Assembly (NCBI RefSeq): GCF_003573545.1 | Contig: NZ_QWET01000006.1 | Coordinates: forward strand, 124,001 to 188,000 | DNA length: 64,000 nucleotides | Origin: Mariniphaga sediminis | GTDB taxonomy: Bacteria > Bacteroidota > Bacteroidia > Bacteroidales > Prolixibacteraceae | Direction of reading: 5' to 3' | Part shown: in pieces, positions 33,651 to 42,993 of the stretch | Layout: each line of letters begins with the position of its first letter | Position numbering within the stretch: position 1 is the stretch's first letter | Made by a program: the position numbers and the translations under genes | Notes under the pieces: model-generated | What the model saw: the letters and a program-made list of their open reading frames with translations, nothing else | Told to the model about the DNA's origin: nothing | Database searches by the model: none

Positions 33651-33766
33651 GTTACCCGGCCCGGCGTTCTAAAAACAAAACACTGGTAAGGCGCATTGCC
33701 AGAATATGAATTAAAGTAAAACCTGTCGGAAACCATGCGTCAGGATTCCGGCAAAAAAAGAAGAAC

Positions 33767-34003
33767 ATGGAAAATTTAAAAGAAATTGTTCGCGGGACAA
33801 CCGCAAGACTGTCGCACGCTTGCGAAGGTAAATTGTTTTACCAAATCCAAACAAAGAAACATTTGTATCAGCTGGAAATTAACAGCATGGACAAAGATTG
33901 GACAGCTACCTATCTTTTCCCTGAATTTAAAAGTATTACGCTGATGCGTTGGATTAGGAAAGGCAAAGAATCGGAGGACGGAAGTTTTATACAATTAAAC
34001 TAG
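33767..34003 (+). CDS. Small hypothetical protein (78 residues)
   Basis: It encodes MENLKEIVRGTTARLSHACE and continues as a short protein with alternating hydrophobic strands (KLFYQIQTKKHLYQLEI; WTATYLFPEFKSITLMRWIRK). It has no signal peptide and a purine-rich stretch (AAAAAAAGAAGAA) before the ATG. It is followed by a strong terminator, so it looks like a real independent gene. Family not recognised; I believe it recurs in other Bacteroidota but cannot verify. Confidence 0.6.
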   Translation: MENLKEIVRGTTARLSHACEGKLFYQIQTKKHLYQLEINSMDKDWTATYLFPEFKSITLMRWIRKGKESEDGSFIQLN

Positions 34004-34052
34004 AAAATGATGGAATCCGAAAAGCTAATTCCTTTCGTTTATTTTGAATAAC

Positions 34053-34081
34053 GACCGCCTGTAAATATCCTACAGGCGGTC
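34053..34081. terminator. Bidirectional terminator
   Basis: GACCGCCTGTA (34053-34063) and TACAGGCGGTC (34071-34081) form an 11-bp perfect stem with a 7-nt loop between convergent genes. Confidence 0.85.
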
Positions 34082-34090
34082 ATTCAAAAA

Positions 34091-34834
34091 CTAAAAGTAC
34101 CCTCCTTTTTTAACGATTTCATCAATGGAATGACCTCCCTTAACCCATTCATAAATCATCTTTTCATTTTCTTTAATTTCTTCCGCCCGAATAAGAACAT
34201 CGTAAGCAATATCTCTTGGCACAACAAGCACACCGTCAATATCTCCAAGTACCACGTCACCCGGTCTCACAGTTACATCCCCTATCTTAACCGGAATCTG
34301 GTAATGTGTAATCTGACAACGGGCTAAACTCCCGTTGGAAATCCGGTATTCATAAAAAACCGGGAAATCGGCTTCCAAAATTTGATGTGTATCACGTATT
34401 CCACCATCAATACAAGCGGCCTTCACTTTTTTACTTTTTGCCGTTGCCGTCATTACCCCACCCCACAAAGTAGCCTTGTCATCACGACTTGTATCCCAGA
34501 TAACAAAAGCATCTTCATGCATTTCATCCAGCATTTGGGAGCGATATTCCATTTCACCCTTAATTTGCACATTCGGAGAACTTTTTACGGTAAAAGCAAT
34601 TCCTGCAAAAGTCTGGTATTCCCTCAGAGGTTTGATTCGTCCCGGCAGTGCCTGATCCAAAAAACAAAACTCGCGTAGTACATCATTTACCGCACCGGTA
34701 TAAAGTTGCTCAAATCTGTGAAGCAATTCTTTATCCGGGATTGGAAACTTTTTATTTGAAATGGCTTCCCTGGTCTCAATCAGTTTTTCCAAATTCATCA
34801 TCCCTATTTCCTTTTTATACTTATCGATACTCAT
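34091..34834 (-). CDS. RraA-like aldolase
   Basis: A 247-residue protein of the RraA/HMG-CHA aldolase family. WGGVMTATAKSKKVKAACID then GGIRDTHQI carries the G-x20-R-D signature, and GDIDGVLVVPRD matches the metal/product loop. Members cleave 4-hydroxy-2-oxoacids to pyruvate or oxaloacetate plus another carbonyl. As the last gene of the sugar-acid operon it could perform the final retro-aldol step (inference). Confidence 0.88.
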   Translation of the reverse strand: MSIDKYKKEIGMMNLEKLIETREAISNKKFPIPDKELLHRFEQLYTGAVNDVLREFCFLDQALPGRIKPLREYQTFAGIAFTVKSSPNVQIKGEMEYRSQMLDEMHEDAFVIWDTSRDDKATLWGGVMTATAKSKKVKAACIDGGIRDTHQILEADFPVFYEYRISNGSLARCQITHYQIPVKIGDVTVRPGDVVLGDIDGVLVVPRDIAYDVLIRAEEIKENEKMIYEWVKGGHSIDEIVKKGGYF

Positions 34835-34877
34835 AATATTTATATTGAAGTTTCCTCAATTATATGTCTTCCTTCGC

Positions 34878-35651
34878 TCAAAAATTTAATCCCATTCCTC
34901 CATCTACAAAAATGTCCTGACCGGTAATGTATCTTCCGGCGTCGGAACAAAGCAACAAAGTAGTTGCCGCACAATCCACCGGATCGCCAATAAAGCCAAG
35001 TGGTATTTTTCCCTCCACTATAGCTTTATACTTTTCATTCTGTAACACTTCTTCATTTCGAATGGTGGGGAATACACCCGGAGCCAGGTTATTAATGGTC
35101 ACTCCGTATTTTCCAATCTGTGCTGCCAGGTTTTTGACCATGCTCAATTGCGCCATTTTTGAAGCAGCATACACAATCATCTCCGGATGGGGACGGGACT
35201 GCTGCACACTGCCGAGTGTAACAATACGCCCCCATTTATTTTTTTTCATATTTGGAAATAGTTCCTGAATTAAAAACAGTGCGGCACGGAAATTAATATT
35301 AATCTGGGCTTCAAATTCTTCCGATGTTACCTCATCCCATGCTTTGCGATACTGAACAGAGGCATTTAACACCAAAATATCGGGAGAAAGTCCATTCTTA
35401 TCAAGAAACCGGGATATTATCTTTGCGGAATCGACCTGAGACAAATCACATTCCACCAGCCAACACTTTGCCCCTTTGTCAATAATTTCTTTTTTTGTTT
35501 GTTCCGCGAGGTCTTTATTCGAACGGTAGTTGATGACCAAATTGGCACCATATTCTGCCAAAGCAAGAGAGATAGCTTTTCCAATGCCCTGGCTACCCCC
35601 GGTTACCAAAGCGGTTTTTCCTTTCAGGTTAAATAATTTTTTTATTTCCAT
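34878..35651 (-). CDS. SDR family oxidoreductase (sugar-acid operon)
   Basis: A 257-residue classical SDR: TGGSQGIGKAISLALAEYG, VLNASVQYRK (NNAG position altered to LNAS), VTLGSVQQSRPHPEM, YAASK catalytic motif and ITGQDIFVDGGMG. It lies between the aldolase and lactonase genes, so a sugar or sugar-acid dehydrogenase role is likely. Ends 1 bp from the lactonase gene. Confidence 0.9.
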   Translation of the reverse strand: MEIKKLFNLKGKTALVTGGSQGIGKAISLALAEYGANLVINYRSNKDLAEQTKKEIIDKGAKCWLVECDLSQVDSAKIISRFLDKNGLSPDILVLNASVQYRKAWDEVTSEEFEAQININFRAALFLIQELFPNMKKNKWGRIVTLGSVQQSRPHPEMIVYAASKMAQLSMVKNLAAQIGKYGVTINNLAPGVFPTIRNEEVLQNEKYKAIVEGKIPLGFIGDPVDCAATTLLLCSDAGRYITGQDIFVDGGMGLNF

Positions 35652-35652
35652 A

Positions 35653-36477
35653 TCATCTGTAATAAATTGGTAATCCCCTGTTAAAGGCAGGATAAGAAAT
35701 AACTTGTCCGTTTTCAGCTTCCGTTACAACAAGTCCCAGTTTGCCTGACGGGTCGAAAGCACAACTGGTAGGCCTGCTCCCCGGACAATCCAGATGCCCC
35801 GACAATTCTCCTTTTTTGTTGTAAATATTTATTTTGCTTTCATTAAAAACAGCCACATAAAGATTTTCCTCCTCATCTAAAGCCATTCCATCCGGTCCCC
35901 ACGGTCCGTTTCCTGCCTTTGCAAAAAAATGTTCGTTTTTCAGTTCCCGATTCCCGGCATCCCATTCGGCAATCCAGAGTTGCTGTCTGTAAGTTTCGGC
36001 AAAAATCAGTGTTTTTCCATCTGCCATAAAAGCAAGTCCGTTGGTAAAGTATTTACCTGTTGAAATTATTTTTGCTTTCTTTTTATTTTGGGGCAAAACA
36101 CATAGAGTCGCCACTGGTTCCTCACGTCCGTCGGCATGATCTGAAAATAACAAATTGCCATCCCTGTCAAAAATCAGGTCATTGGGTCGTTTTAACCTTT
36201 TCCCGTCTGTTGTCTGGTTACAAATAGTTTCAAATTTTTGATTTCGGGGATTAAAAGTCCTGATTTCCCCGCGCCCGCTATCACAAAACCATATATTTCC
36301 TTCCCTGTCAATCATGGCTCCGTTGGGTGTTCCGGCTACATCGTACCTCATAAGCTCTTTTCCATCCCAACAGGAGAGGGTTCCTCTTTGAATTTCGACA
36401 AACCAAAGATTACCGTCGGGATCGAAAACCGGTCCCTCCGGAAATTTAAGTTCTGATATGATACATTTATAATCCAT
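35653..36477 (-). CDS. SMP-30/gluconolactonase family protein
   Basis: A six-bladed beta-propeller of about 274 residues. Blade motifs are ISELKFPEGPVFDPDGNLWF, GTPNGAMIDREGNIWFCDSG, RPNDLIFDRDGNLLFSDHA, NGLAFMADGKTLIFAET and WGPDGMALDEEENLYVAVF, with the metal ligands Glu/Asn/Asp in these turns. It would hydrolyse a sugar lactone from the dehydrogenase step. ATG 36477 is preferred over TTG 36483. Confidence 0.9.
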   Translation of the reverse strand: MDYKCIISELKFPEGPVFDPDGNLWFVEIQRGTLSCWDGKELMRYDVAGTPNGAMIDREGNIWFCDSGRGEIRTFNPRNQKFETICNQTTDGKRLKRPNDLIFDRDGNLLFSDHADGREEPVATLCVLPQNKKKAKIISTGKYFTNGLAFMADGKTLIFAETYRQQLWIAEWDAGNRELKNEHFFAKAGNGPWGPDGMALDEEENLYVAVFNESKINIYNKKGELSGHLDCPGSRPTSCAFDPSGKLGLVVTEAENGQVISYPAFNRGLPIYYR

Positions 36478-36483
36478 AATCAA

Positions 36484-37674
36484 TCAGATGCTACCCACAA
36501 CCGGGAACCAGTCCGGACGGTATTCATCCTGGTGAAACCGGGCATAATAATCCCCCTTCTCTTCAAAATAGCGCTGGTATTTTTCCATTTTCTCTTCATC
36601 CAGTTCAACGCCAAGACCCGGCCCTTCTGGCACTTTAATACAGCCATCTTCGTATTTCATTAGTCCGCCTTTGATAATATCGTCCGTCAGGTAATGATAA
36701 TGGGCATCTCCGGCAAATGTCATGGTCGGAATAGTTGATGCGGTATGAAGCATAGCCGCCAGTTCAATTCCAAACTCTGCCCCGCTGTGCATGGCAACCC
36801 CCAGGTTGAAGGTTCGACAAATAGCCACTAAATCTTTCACCCCTTTGGGGCCTTCCCAGTAATGAAGATCGGTCAGCACAATATCCACGGCCCCCATGCG
36901 GATGGCAGGCCCCAAATCGTCAAATCTATTCGGATACATATTTGTTGCAACAGGAATCCGGATTTGTTTTCGGACGGCGGCATTGCCTTCCAACCCCCAT
37001 GCAGGGTCTTCAAAGTATTCCGGATTCAAATCTTCCATGATTCTTCCCATTTTAACTGCTGTGGTTACTGACCAGACACCATTTGGGTCGATTCGAAGTC
37101 CAAAGTTTTCACCCAGGTTTTTCCGGCATAGCTCAAGTACTCTGACTTCTTCCCTCGGCTCCATCACCCCCGCTTTCAGCTTCATGGAGTTCACCCCTAA
37201 TTCATCATGAAGTTGCGCACAAAAATCAGCCATATCTTCTGCCTTTTTATCATGTCCTCCGCCAGGACGATCGTACCGCCAGAAAAGATAGGCAATGAAT
37301 GGGATTGTGTTTCGTATCTGACCGCCAAGAAGATCGCTTAACGGACGGTTCAAAACTTTTCCCTGAATATCAAGGCAGGCTATTTCAATGGCCGCATAGA
37401 GACGGGCATTCGAAAGGTAATAAATGCTGCGAAGTACCTTTTGCTTGATTATTTCGAGATGAAAAGGGTCCAGCCCGATAATACGCGGTTTCAGCTTTTC
37501 AAAAGCAGCCCGCTGGTCACCTCCTCCAACTTCGCCAAGCCCTACAACTCCCTCGTCCGTAATAATCTCAATAACAGTACGAAGGAAATATCCGGGATGG
37601 ACTCCTGTATTATGTCTTAGCTTTGCATTTAGTGGGATAGCAACTGTACGCGATTTTAGATCAATTATTTTCAT
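36484..37674 (-). CDS. Enolase-superfamily dehydratase, glucarate dehydratase-like
   Basis: A 396-residue enolase-superfamily enzyme. The capping domain ends around residue 130. The barrel shows MKLKAG (KxK-type base), RIDPNGVWS (first metal Asp), EYFEDPAWG (second ligand), VATNMYPNRFDD and MHSGAEFGIELA (His/Asp dyad side). These fit the glucarate dehydratase subgroup that acts on acid sugars. Overlaps the IclR gene by 14 bp. Exact sugar unknown (glucarate, galactarate, xylonate or similar). Confidence 0.88.
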   Translation of the reverse strand: MKIIDLKSRTVAIPLNAKLRHNTGVHPGYFLRTVIEIITDEGVVGLGEVGGGDQRAAFEKLKPRIIGLDPFHLEIIKQKVLRSIYYLSNARLYAAIEIACLDIQGKVLNRPLSDLLGGQIRNTIPFIAYLFWRYDRPGGGHDKKAEDMADFCAQLHDELGVNSMKLKAGVMEPREEVRVLELCRKNLGENFGLRIDPNGVWSVTTAVKMGRIMEDLNPEYFEDPAWGLEGNAAVRKQIRIPVATNMYPNRFDDLGPAIRMGAVDIVLTDLHYWEGPKGVKDLVAICRTFNLGVAMHSGAEFGIELAAMLHTASTIPTMTFAGDAHYHYLTDDIIKGGLMKYEDGCIKVPEGPGLGVELDEEKMEKYQRYFEEKGDYYARFHQDEYRPDWFPVVGSI

Positions 37675-38428
37675 CTCCGTAGATTTCTTTTCGATTGTTT
37701 AATTTTTCATTTATAATATCCCCCGTTTTTCTCAGGCTACTTAATATCTTCTTTTGCATTGGCGAGGTATAACGTGTTTCCGGCAAATAGAGCCCCAGGC
37801 TTGCTATAACTTTCTTCCCTTTATATATAGGGACAGCAACTCCCACAATATGTGCTTTTGAAACCTGTTCCGCCATTTGCTTTTTTTTGATTTTGTGTAG
37901 TTCAATTGCCAGGTCATCTTCATCCTCAATATCGGGCCAAATGTCGGAGGAAGGCAAACCATATTTTTGAATGAGCGTCTTTTGTTCCTTTTTATCCAAA
38001 CAGGCAAGTATCATCCTCCCGGTTGATGTCCTATAGATTTCCTTTTCTTTTATATTAACAACCTGTAATTCATGGGTGCATTTAACTTCATGGAGAATAA
38101 GTCTCATATTCTCTTTTAATATGGATAAAATACAACTTTCATTCAACTCTTCGGAAAGCAGGTTCATCGGTTCCATTGCCGCAACAAGCAATTCATTCTT
38201 ATAATGGTAATTCCCTGTCAAAAGATAAGCCATGGAACCGAGACGGTATCCTGTCATTCTTCCCTCCTGCTCCAAATATCCCCTATTTACAAGGGTTTTT
38301 ATAATATTTGCACAGGTAGCTTTATTCAGATTCAACTGTCCTGCAATTTCGTTCAGGGTATAGGGTCTGGAACGATCTGTTGAAATTAGCTCCAAAATAT
38401 CCAGAGATCTGTTTACTACTTGAATCAT
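37661..38428 (-). CDS. IclR family transcriptional regulator
   Basis: A 255-residue regulator. The N-terminal winged helix is RSLDILELISTDRSRPYTLN and EIAGQLNLNKATCANIIKTL; the C-terminal effector-binding domain has GYRLGSMAYLL, RMILACLDKKE and VGVAVPIYKGKKVIASLGL. It lies between the transporter and dehydratase genes and most likely controls both arms of the locus in response to a sugar acid. See the TTACA/TGTAA palindromes near 39688 and 39906. Confidence 0.92.
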   Translation of the reverse strand: MIQVVNRSLDILELISTDRSRPYTLNEIAGQLNLNKATCANIIKTLVNRGYLEQEGRMTGYRLGSMAYLLTGNYHYKNELLVAAMEPMNLLSEELNESCILSILKENMRLILHEVKCTHELQVVNIKEKEIYRTSTGRMILACLDKKEQKTLIQKYGLPSSDIWPDIEDEDDLAIELHKIKKKQMAEQVSKAHIVGVAVPIYKGKKVIASLGLYLPETRYTSPMQKKILSSLRKTGDIINEKLNNRKEIYGDENN

Positions 38429-38429
38429 A

Positions 38430-39677
38430 TCAATTTTTTATTAAATCATTTTTATAAAAAAATCTTACTGCAATAAAAATACAAAGAGCCGAGAGGATAT
38501 AAACTACCGACAAAGCTGAAAGTCCCCAGGCTAATCCCAAAGCAGGTTTAATAATACCTAAAATATAGGGTGCTGCGGCTCCTGTGACAAAAGCAAACAT
38601 CAACATTAAGCCTGTGGCAGTTGACCTGTATTTAGGCGCTATCACATCATATAATGCAGCAAATATATTTGAATCATAAATTCCTCTGAAAATCCCAAAC
38701 AAAGCGAGGCTCACATAAACGACAAAAGGCGTGCTACTAACCCCCATCAGGAAAATAAACGGAGCCCCCAGCAACAAACCAAACGCCTGTACTATCCCCC
38801 TCATTCCGGTCACTTTCGATGCATAACGATCTGCAATCCGCGCACCAATTAACACCCCGAAAAATGCAGCAAGGTAATGATAAAAAGTAGAGTCGAAACC
38901 GGAACGGGCCAAAGAGAATCCAAAATCTTCGTGCAAATAGGTCGGCATCCAGGTCATAAACCCTACATTGACAAAAACCATCCCGGCAAATGCCAGTGAA
39001 AGCAGCAAAGCAGTTGGATTTTTAATAAAAATCCGAAATCCTTCTGTGAGCCGGATTGGTTCTGTTTTATCCTCTTTTATATTGTTTTTGAGAGGTTTGG
39101 AATCCTTTAACCTGAAAAATAGAATAATTGCCAATATTATTCCCAAACCACCAAACAGGTAAAATGCAAGCCTCCATCCATACTGATCAGCAATCCAGCC
39201 TGCACCATAACCACTTATCACAATACCGGCATACAAGGCAGTCTGATGAATGGACATCGCCGTGGAGCGTGTTTTATCATGATATTCTCCAATAAGTGCG
39301 TTGGCAGGAGGTGCGTAAAATGCTTCACACCCGCCGGTAAAAACACCCCTTAAAATAATGAGGTGGATTAACAGGGTGGACATTCCTGTAAACAAGGTAG
39401 CAGAAGTCCACATAAAAAGGCTGATAATTATTAAATACTTTTTATTGACCCTGTCGCCGATAAATCCGCCGACAGGTACTAAAATTCCATATGCCAGTGT
39501 TACAATGGCGGAAATCAGCCCCATATCCGAATCGGTAAGGTTCAGATCATCGCGTATAGCAGGTAGCACAACATTAAAAATTTGTCGGTCGGCCTGATGA
39601 AAAAAGAATGCAAACCAAAGCAAAAGGATTAATTCCCATTTATACGGAAAGGCTTTTGTCGAAATTGAATGCTTCAT
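38430..39677 (-). CDS. MFS transporter, sugar acid type
   Basis: Start taken at MKHSISTKAFPYKWELILLL (39677); ATG 39686 is also possible. About 415 residues with 12 hydrophobic helices. The GFIGDRVNKKYLIIISLF motif and RADRQIF-like ADRQIFNVVLPAIRDDL start fit the anion:cation symporter group (hexuronate/galactonate). As first gene of the minus-strand operon it should import the acid that the lactonase/dehydratase/aldolase genes degrade. Confidence 0.88.
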   Translation of the reverse strand: MKHSISTKAFPYKWELILLLWFAFFFHQADRQIFNVVLPAIRDDLNLTDSDMGLISAIVTLAYGILVPVGGFIGDRVNKKYLIIISLFMWTSATLFTGMSTLLIHLIILRGVFTGGCEAFYAPPANALIGEYHDKTRSTAMSIHQTALYAGIVISGYGAGWIADQYGWRLAFYLFGGLGIILAIILFFRLKDSKPLKNNIKEDKTEPIRLTEGFRIFIKNPTALLLSLAFAGMVFVNVGFMTWMPTYLHEDFGFSLARSGFDSTFYHYLAAFFGVLIGARIADRYASKVTGMRGIVQAFGLLLGAPFIFLMGVSSTPFVVYVSLALFGIFRGIYDSNIFAALYDVIAPKYRSTATGLMLMFAFVTGAAAPYILGIIKPALGLAWGLSALSVVYILSALCIFIAVRFFYKNDLIKN

Positions 39678-39687
39678 GGAAATCATT

Positions 39688-39922
39688 TTACATTGTAATT
39701 GTTTTGCAAATCTATATTCAGCATTGTAAAAAAACAACACTTTTTTGAAAAAAATTCAGAATAATCAATTATTTTCCAAAATAGATGAATTTAATATAAA
39801 ACTCCCAGAACAGCACAAGTAACTCACCAACAACAAAATAAACCCAAAAAGGGCAATTATCACAAACTATGTATTTTATATTATAAAATTACTATAAAAA
39901 AAGTTTTACATTACTATTGTAA
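39688..39922. promoter_or_regulatory. Divergent control region with two TTACA/TGTAA palindromes
   Basis: TTACATTGTAA (39688-39698) lies directly before the transporter gene and TTACA-N7-TGTAA (39906-39922) lies before susC, where TTG-N19 then TTATTTTG could be its promoter. The same half-sites on both sides suggest a shared operator, possibly of the IclR regulator. The rest of this 299-bp gap is A/T-rich without other clear signals. Confidence 0.45.
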
Positions 39923-39976
39923 TTTTCATCATAATGTCTTTATTTTGTAATGACAAATCAATAAAAACAATTACTT

Positions 39977-42973
39977 ATGAAAAAATGGCTAAGAAAAATC
40001 TCAGTATTCCAGCTATTCGTTTTTCTGTCATGCTGGATTGTTTCAGCTCAAGAGCTTATTACTATTCAAGGCAAGGTATTTTCGAAAGAAGATAGCCCTC
40101 TTCCGGGAGTTACTGTGGTGGTCAAAGGTACCGCACACGGTACAGTTACCAATGAAGATGGCAACTATACCTTGACCAATGTCCCGGGTAATGCAACCCT
40201 GGTCTTTTCCTTTGTAGGAATGTACACACAGGAAGTGGCCGTTGGAAATAAAACAAATATCGATATCCGCATGGAAGAGGAGACAATAGGCTTGGAAGAG
40301 GTTGTCGCTGTTGGTTACGGAACCATGAAAAAAAGTGATTTGACCGGCTCGGTCGTTTCCGTTCAGAGCGAAGATATTAGCGCATTCCCTACTACTAATG
40401 TTGTACAAGCTTTGGAAGGAAGGGCTGCAGGTGTTCAGGTTACACAAAACACCGGAGAACCCGGTGGAAGTATCAGCGTAAGAATTAGAGGAACAAACTC
40501 CATTAAGGGAAGTAACGAACCATTATATGTTGTTGACGGATTTCCAATATCCGGAAGTAATCCAACGATATTAAATAACCTCGATGTTGAATCCATTGAG
40601 ATTTTAAAGGATGCTTCGGCAACAGCAATTTATGGATCCCGGGGTGCAAACGGCGTTGTTTTGATTACCACCAAAAGTGGAAAAGCAGGACGCACCTCTG
40701 TTAGCGTAGAGACAAATTTTGCCTTTCAATCCATTCGTAAAAAACTGGATATGATGAATGCCAAAGAGTATGCACAATTTTATAATCTTGTTGCTGCGAA
40801 TGATGGCTGGGGCCAGGCTTTCAGTCAAGAAGAAGTTAATTCCTTTGATGAGGGATTTGACTGGCAGGATTTTGTTTTTAAGGATAATGCACTACTGCAA
40901 AATCACAGTGCTACAGTGAGCGGAGGAAACGACAAAACACAGTTTTCTGTATCTGGCTCTTTATACAATGAAGAAGGAATTATAGAAAACAGCGGTTACG
41001 ATCGTTATTCTTTTCGCAGCAACATTGGTCATAATATTAATGAGAAAATTCGTATTTCCGGTAATATTACTCTGGCCAAAATTAAAAGAGAAAACCAAAG
41101 TAGCAGTGGTGGCGGTCGAGGAACTTCTCTGATATCAGGTGCATTGTATCCATTTCCAACCGTCACTCCCTGGAATGAAGACGGCTCCTGGAGAAACCTG
41201 AAAACATTGTACCACTGGTCACCGGAAATTGTTAATCCGGCTTTAATGATTTATGAAACAAATTCCATTGTAAGGTCCAACAAAGTACTGGCAAATGCGG
41301 CTTTTGAATACAGCCCAATTCCGGACTTAACTCTTAAAATTATGGGAGGGATTGAAAACAGTGATGACAGAAGTGATTATTACCGCACAAATGATTACAT
41401 CGGGACAAGTGCCTATGCCAGTGTAAGTACAACTCAGTTTACAAGCTTACTGAATGAAAATACAATATCCTATACAAAAACGATAGGAAAACACCGCATT
41501 TCTGCACTTACCGGTTTTACCTACCAGGATTTTCGTTCCACATCTTTGTACGGGAGTGGAACAGATTTCTTAAGCGACGTGCAAGAGTCATATGATCTCA
41601 GTTCTGCCAGCGTACCCGGAATTCCGGATTCAGGATACTCCCTTTCGGTTATTCTTTCCGGACTGGGACGTTTTAATTACAACTACGATGATAAATACCT
41701 TGCCACGATAAACTTCAGGGCCGACGGATCCTCCAAATACAGTGAGGGTAACAAATGGGGATTTTTCCCATCCGGTTCATTGGCATGGCGTGTTTCCAAC
41801 GAAGGTTTTATGAGCGATGTTGATTTTATTTCAGATTTAAAAATACGCGCCGGATATGGAGAAACAGGCAGCCAGGCAATTGGGGCCTATGCCACACTGA
41901 ATAATTTATACTCCGGAAAAACTGTTTTTGGCGGTGAGTACCATACCTATTTTGCACCTGGAACAAATCTTCCGGGCGATCTAAAATGGGAAACAACGGA
42001 ACAGACAAACTTTGGGGTTGACTTTGGAATTCTGGATAATCGTTTAAGGATTGCGGCAGACTACTACATAAAAAGAACCCGGGATTTGCTCAACAGCGTT
42101 CCACTGCCACCATCAGGCGGATTCACTTCAACAATAGATAACGTAGGAGTTATAAGCAACCGGGGGTTGGAGTTCGAAATAAATGCCGATATATTATCCG
42201 GACCTGTTGAATGGACGGTTGATGCCAATATCTCATTCAACAGAAGTAAAGTAGAAAAACTGTATAAAGGACAGGATATTTTAGGATCATACATTAATGT
42301 AACACTTATAGATGATCATTTTAACATTCTTCGGGAAGGAGAACCTTTTTCCGTTTTCTACGGATACCTGGAAGATGGATATAACGAAACGGGAAGGCTC
42401 GGCAACTATAAAGACCTGACTGGCGAAGGCGATGTTAACGTTAGAGATAAAACCATCATTGGAGATCCCAATCCTGATTTTATTTATGGTTTAAACTCTT
42501 TGCTTTCCTACAAAAATTTTGATTTAACTGTTTTTATTCAGGGGAGCCAGGGAAATGACATATTTAACTTAGCAGGTCTTAATAATACGCTGGACGTTGG
42601 ATTTGGAGGGAACATGCCGAAGGATGTTCTGCATAATCACTGGTCGCCGGATAATCCGGATGCCAAATACCCGATTCCCAGCCGTACTAACCAAATAAGA
42701 GTTTCAGACCGATTTATTGAAGATGGTTCTTATTTACGATTCAGGAATATACAACTTGGATACAATATCCCATTCTCCAAGTTAGGTATTACAGGTATAA
42801 AAAATGTGCAGGTTTATGTTGGAGGGAAAAATCTAATCACATTAACAAAGTATTCGAGGTGGGATCCGGAAGTGAACTCACTTGGTGGGTCCAGCTCTAT
42901 CAACCAGGGAATAGATTACCATACCTATCCGGTTAATAAATCTGTTAATTTTGGAATACGTGCTGATTTTTAA
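39977..42973 (+). CDS. SusC/RagA family TonB-linked outer membrane receptor
   Basis: A 998-residue glycan importer: signal peptide, CarboxypepD_reg domain (ITIQGKVFSKEDSPLPGVTV to about 115), the SusC plug signature EEVVAVGYGTMKKSDLTGSV, YVVDGFPISG and IEILKDASATAIYGSRGANG, and a long barrel ending SVNFGIRADF. It forms the lid-and-barrel complex with the next gene's product and imports oligosaccharides at TonB expense. Confidence 0.97.
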   Translation: MKKWLRKISVFQLFVFLSCWIVSAQELITIQGKVFSKEDSPLPGVTVVVKGTAHGTVTNEDGNYTLTNVPGNATLVFSFVGMYTQEVAVGNKTNIDIRMEEETIGLEEVVAVGYGTMKKSDLTGSVVSVQSEDISAFPTTNVVQALEGRAAGVQVTQNTGEPGGSISVRIRGTNSIKGSNEPLYVVDGFPISGSNPTILNNLDVESIEILKDASATAIYGSRGANGVVLITTKSGKAGRTSVSVETNFAFQSIRKKLDMMNAKEYAQFYNLVAANDGWGQAFSQEEVNSFDEGFDWQDFVFKDNALLQNHSATVSGGNDKTQFSVSGSLYNEEGIIENSGYDRYSFRSNIGHNINEKIRISGNITLAKIKRENQSSSGGGRGTSLISGALYPFPTVTPWNEDGSWRNLKTLYHWSPEIVNPALMIYETNSIVRSNKVLANAAFEYSPIPDLTLKIMGGIENSDDRSDYYRTNDYIGTSAYASVSTTQFTSLLNENTISYTKTIGKHRISALTGFTYQDFRSTSLYGSGTDFLSDVQESYDLSSASVPGIPDSGYSLSVILSGLGRFNYNYDDKYLATINFRADGSSKYSEGNKWGFFPSGSLAWRVSNEGFMSDVDFISDLKIRAGYGETGSQAIGAYATLNNLYSGKTVFGGEYHTYFAPGTNLPGDLKWETTEQTNFGVDFGILDNRLRIAADYYIKRTRDLLNSVPLPPSGGFTSTIDNVGVISNRGLEFEINADILSGPVEWTVDANISFNRSKVEKLYKGQDILGSYINVTLIDDHFNILREGEPFSVFYGYLEDGYNETGRLGNYKDLTGEGDVNVRDKTIIGDPNPDFIYGLNSLLSYKNFDLTVFIQGSQGNDIFNLAGLNNTLDVGFGGNMPKDVLHNHWSPDNPDAKYPIPSRTNQIRVSDRFIEDGSYLRFRNIQLGYNIPFSKLGITGIKNVQVYVGGKNLITLTKYSRWDPEVNSLGGSSSINQGIDYHTYPVNKSVNFGIRADF

Positions 42974-42993
42974 AACTTCTAAACGATTAAATT

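Noticed and set aside
33651-33766. Riboswitch before the 78-residue gene
   Set aside because: No known aptamer motif is recognisable; only weak possible pairings are seen.
39677-39690. TGGAAATCATTTTA as an E. coli-type IclR operator
   Set aside because: It overlaps the transporter start codon and matches only one half well; the TTACA/TGTAA pairs are more symmetrical and shared by both promoters.
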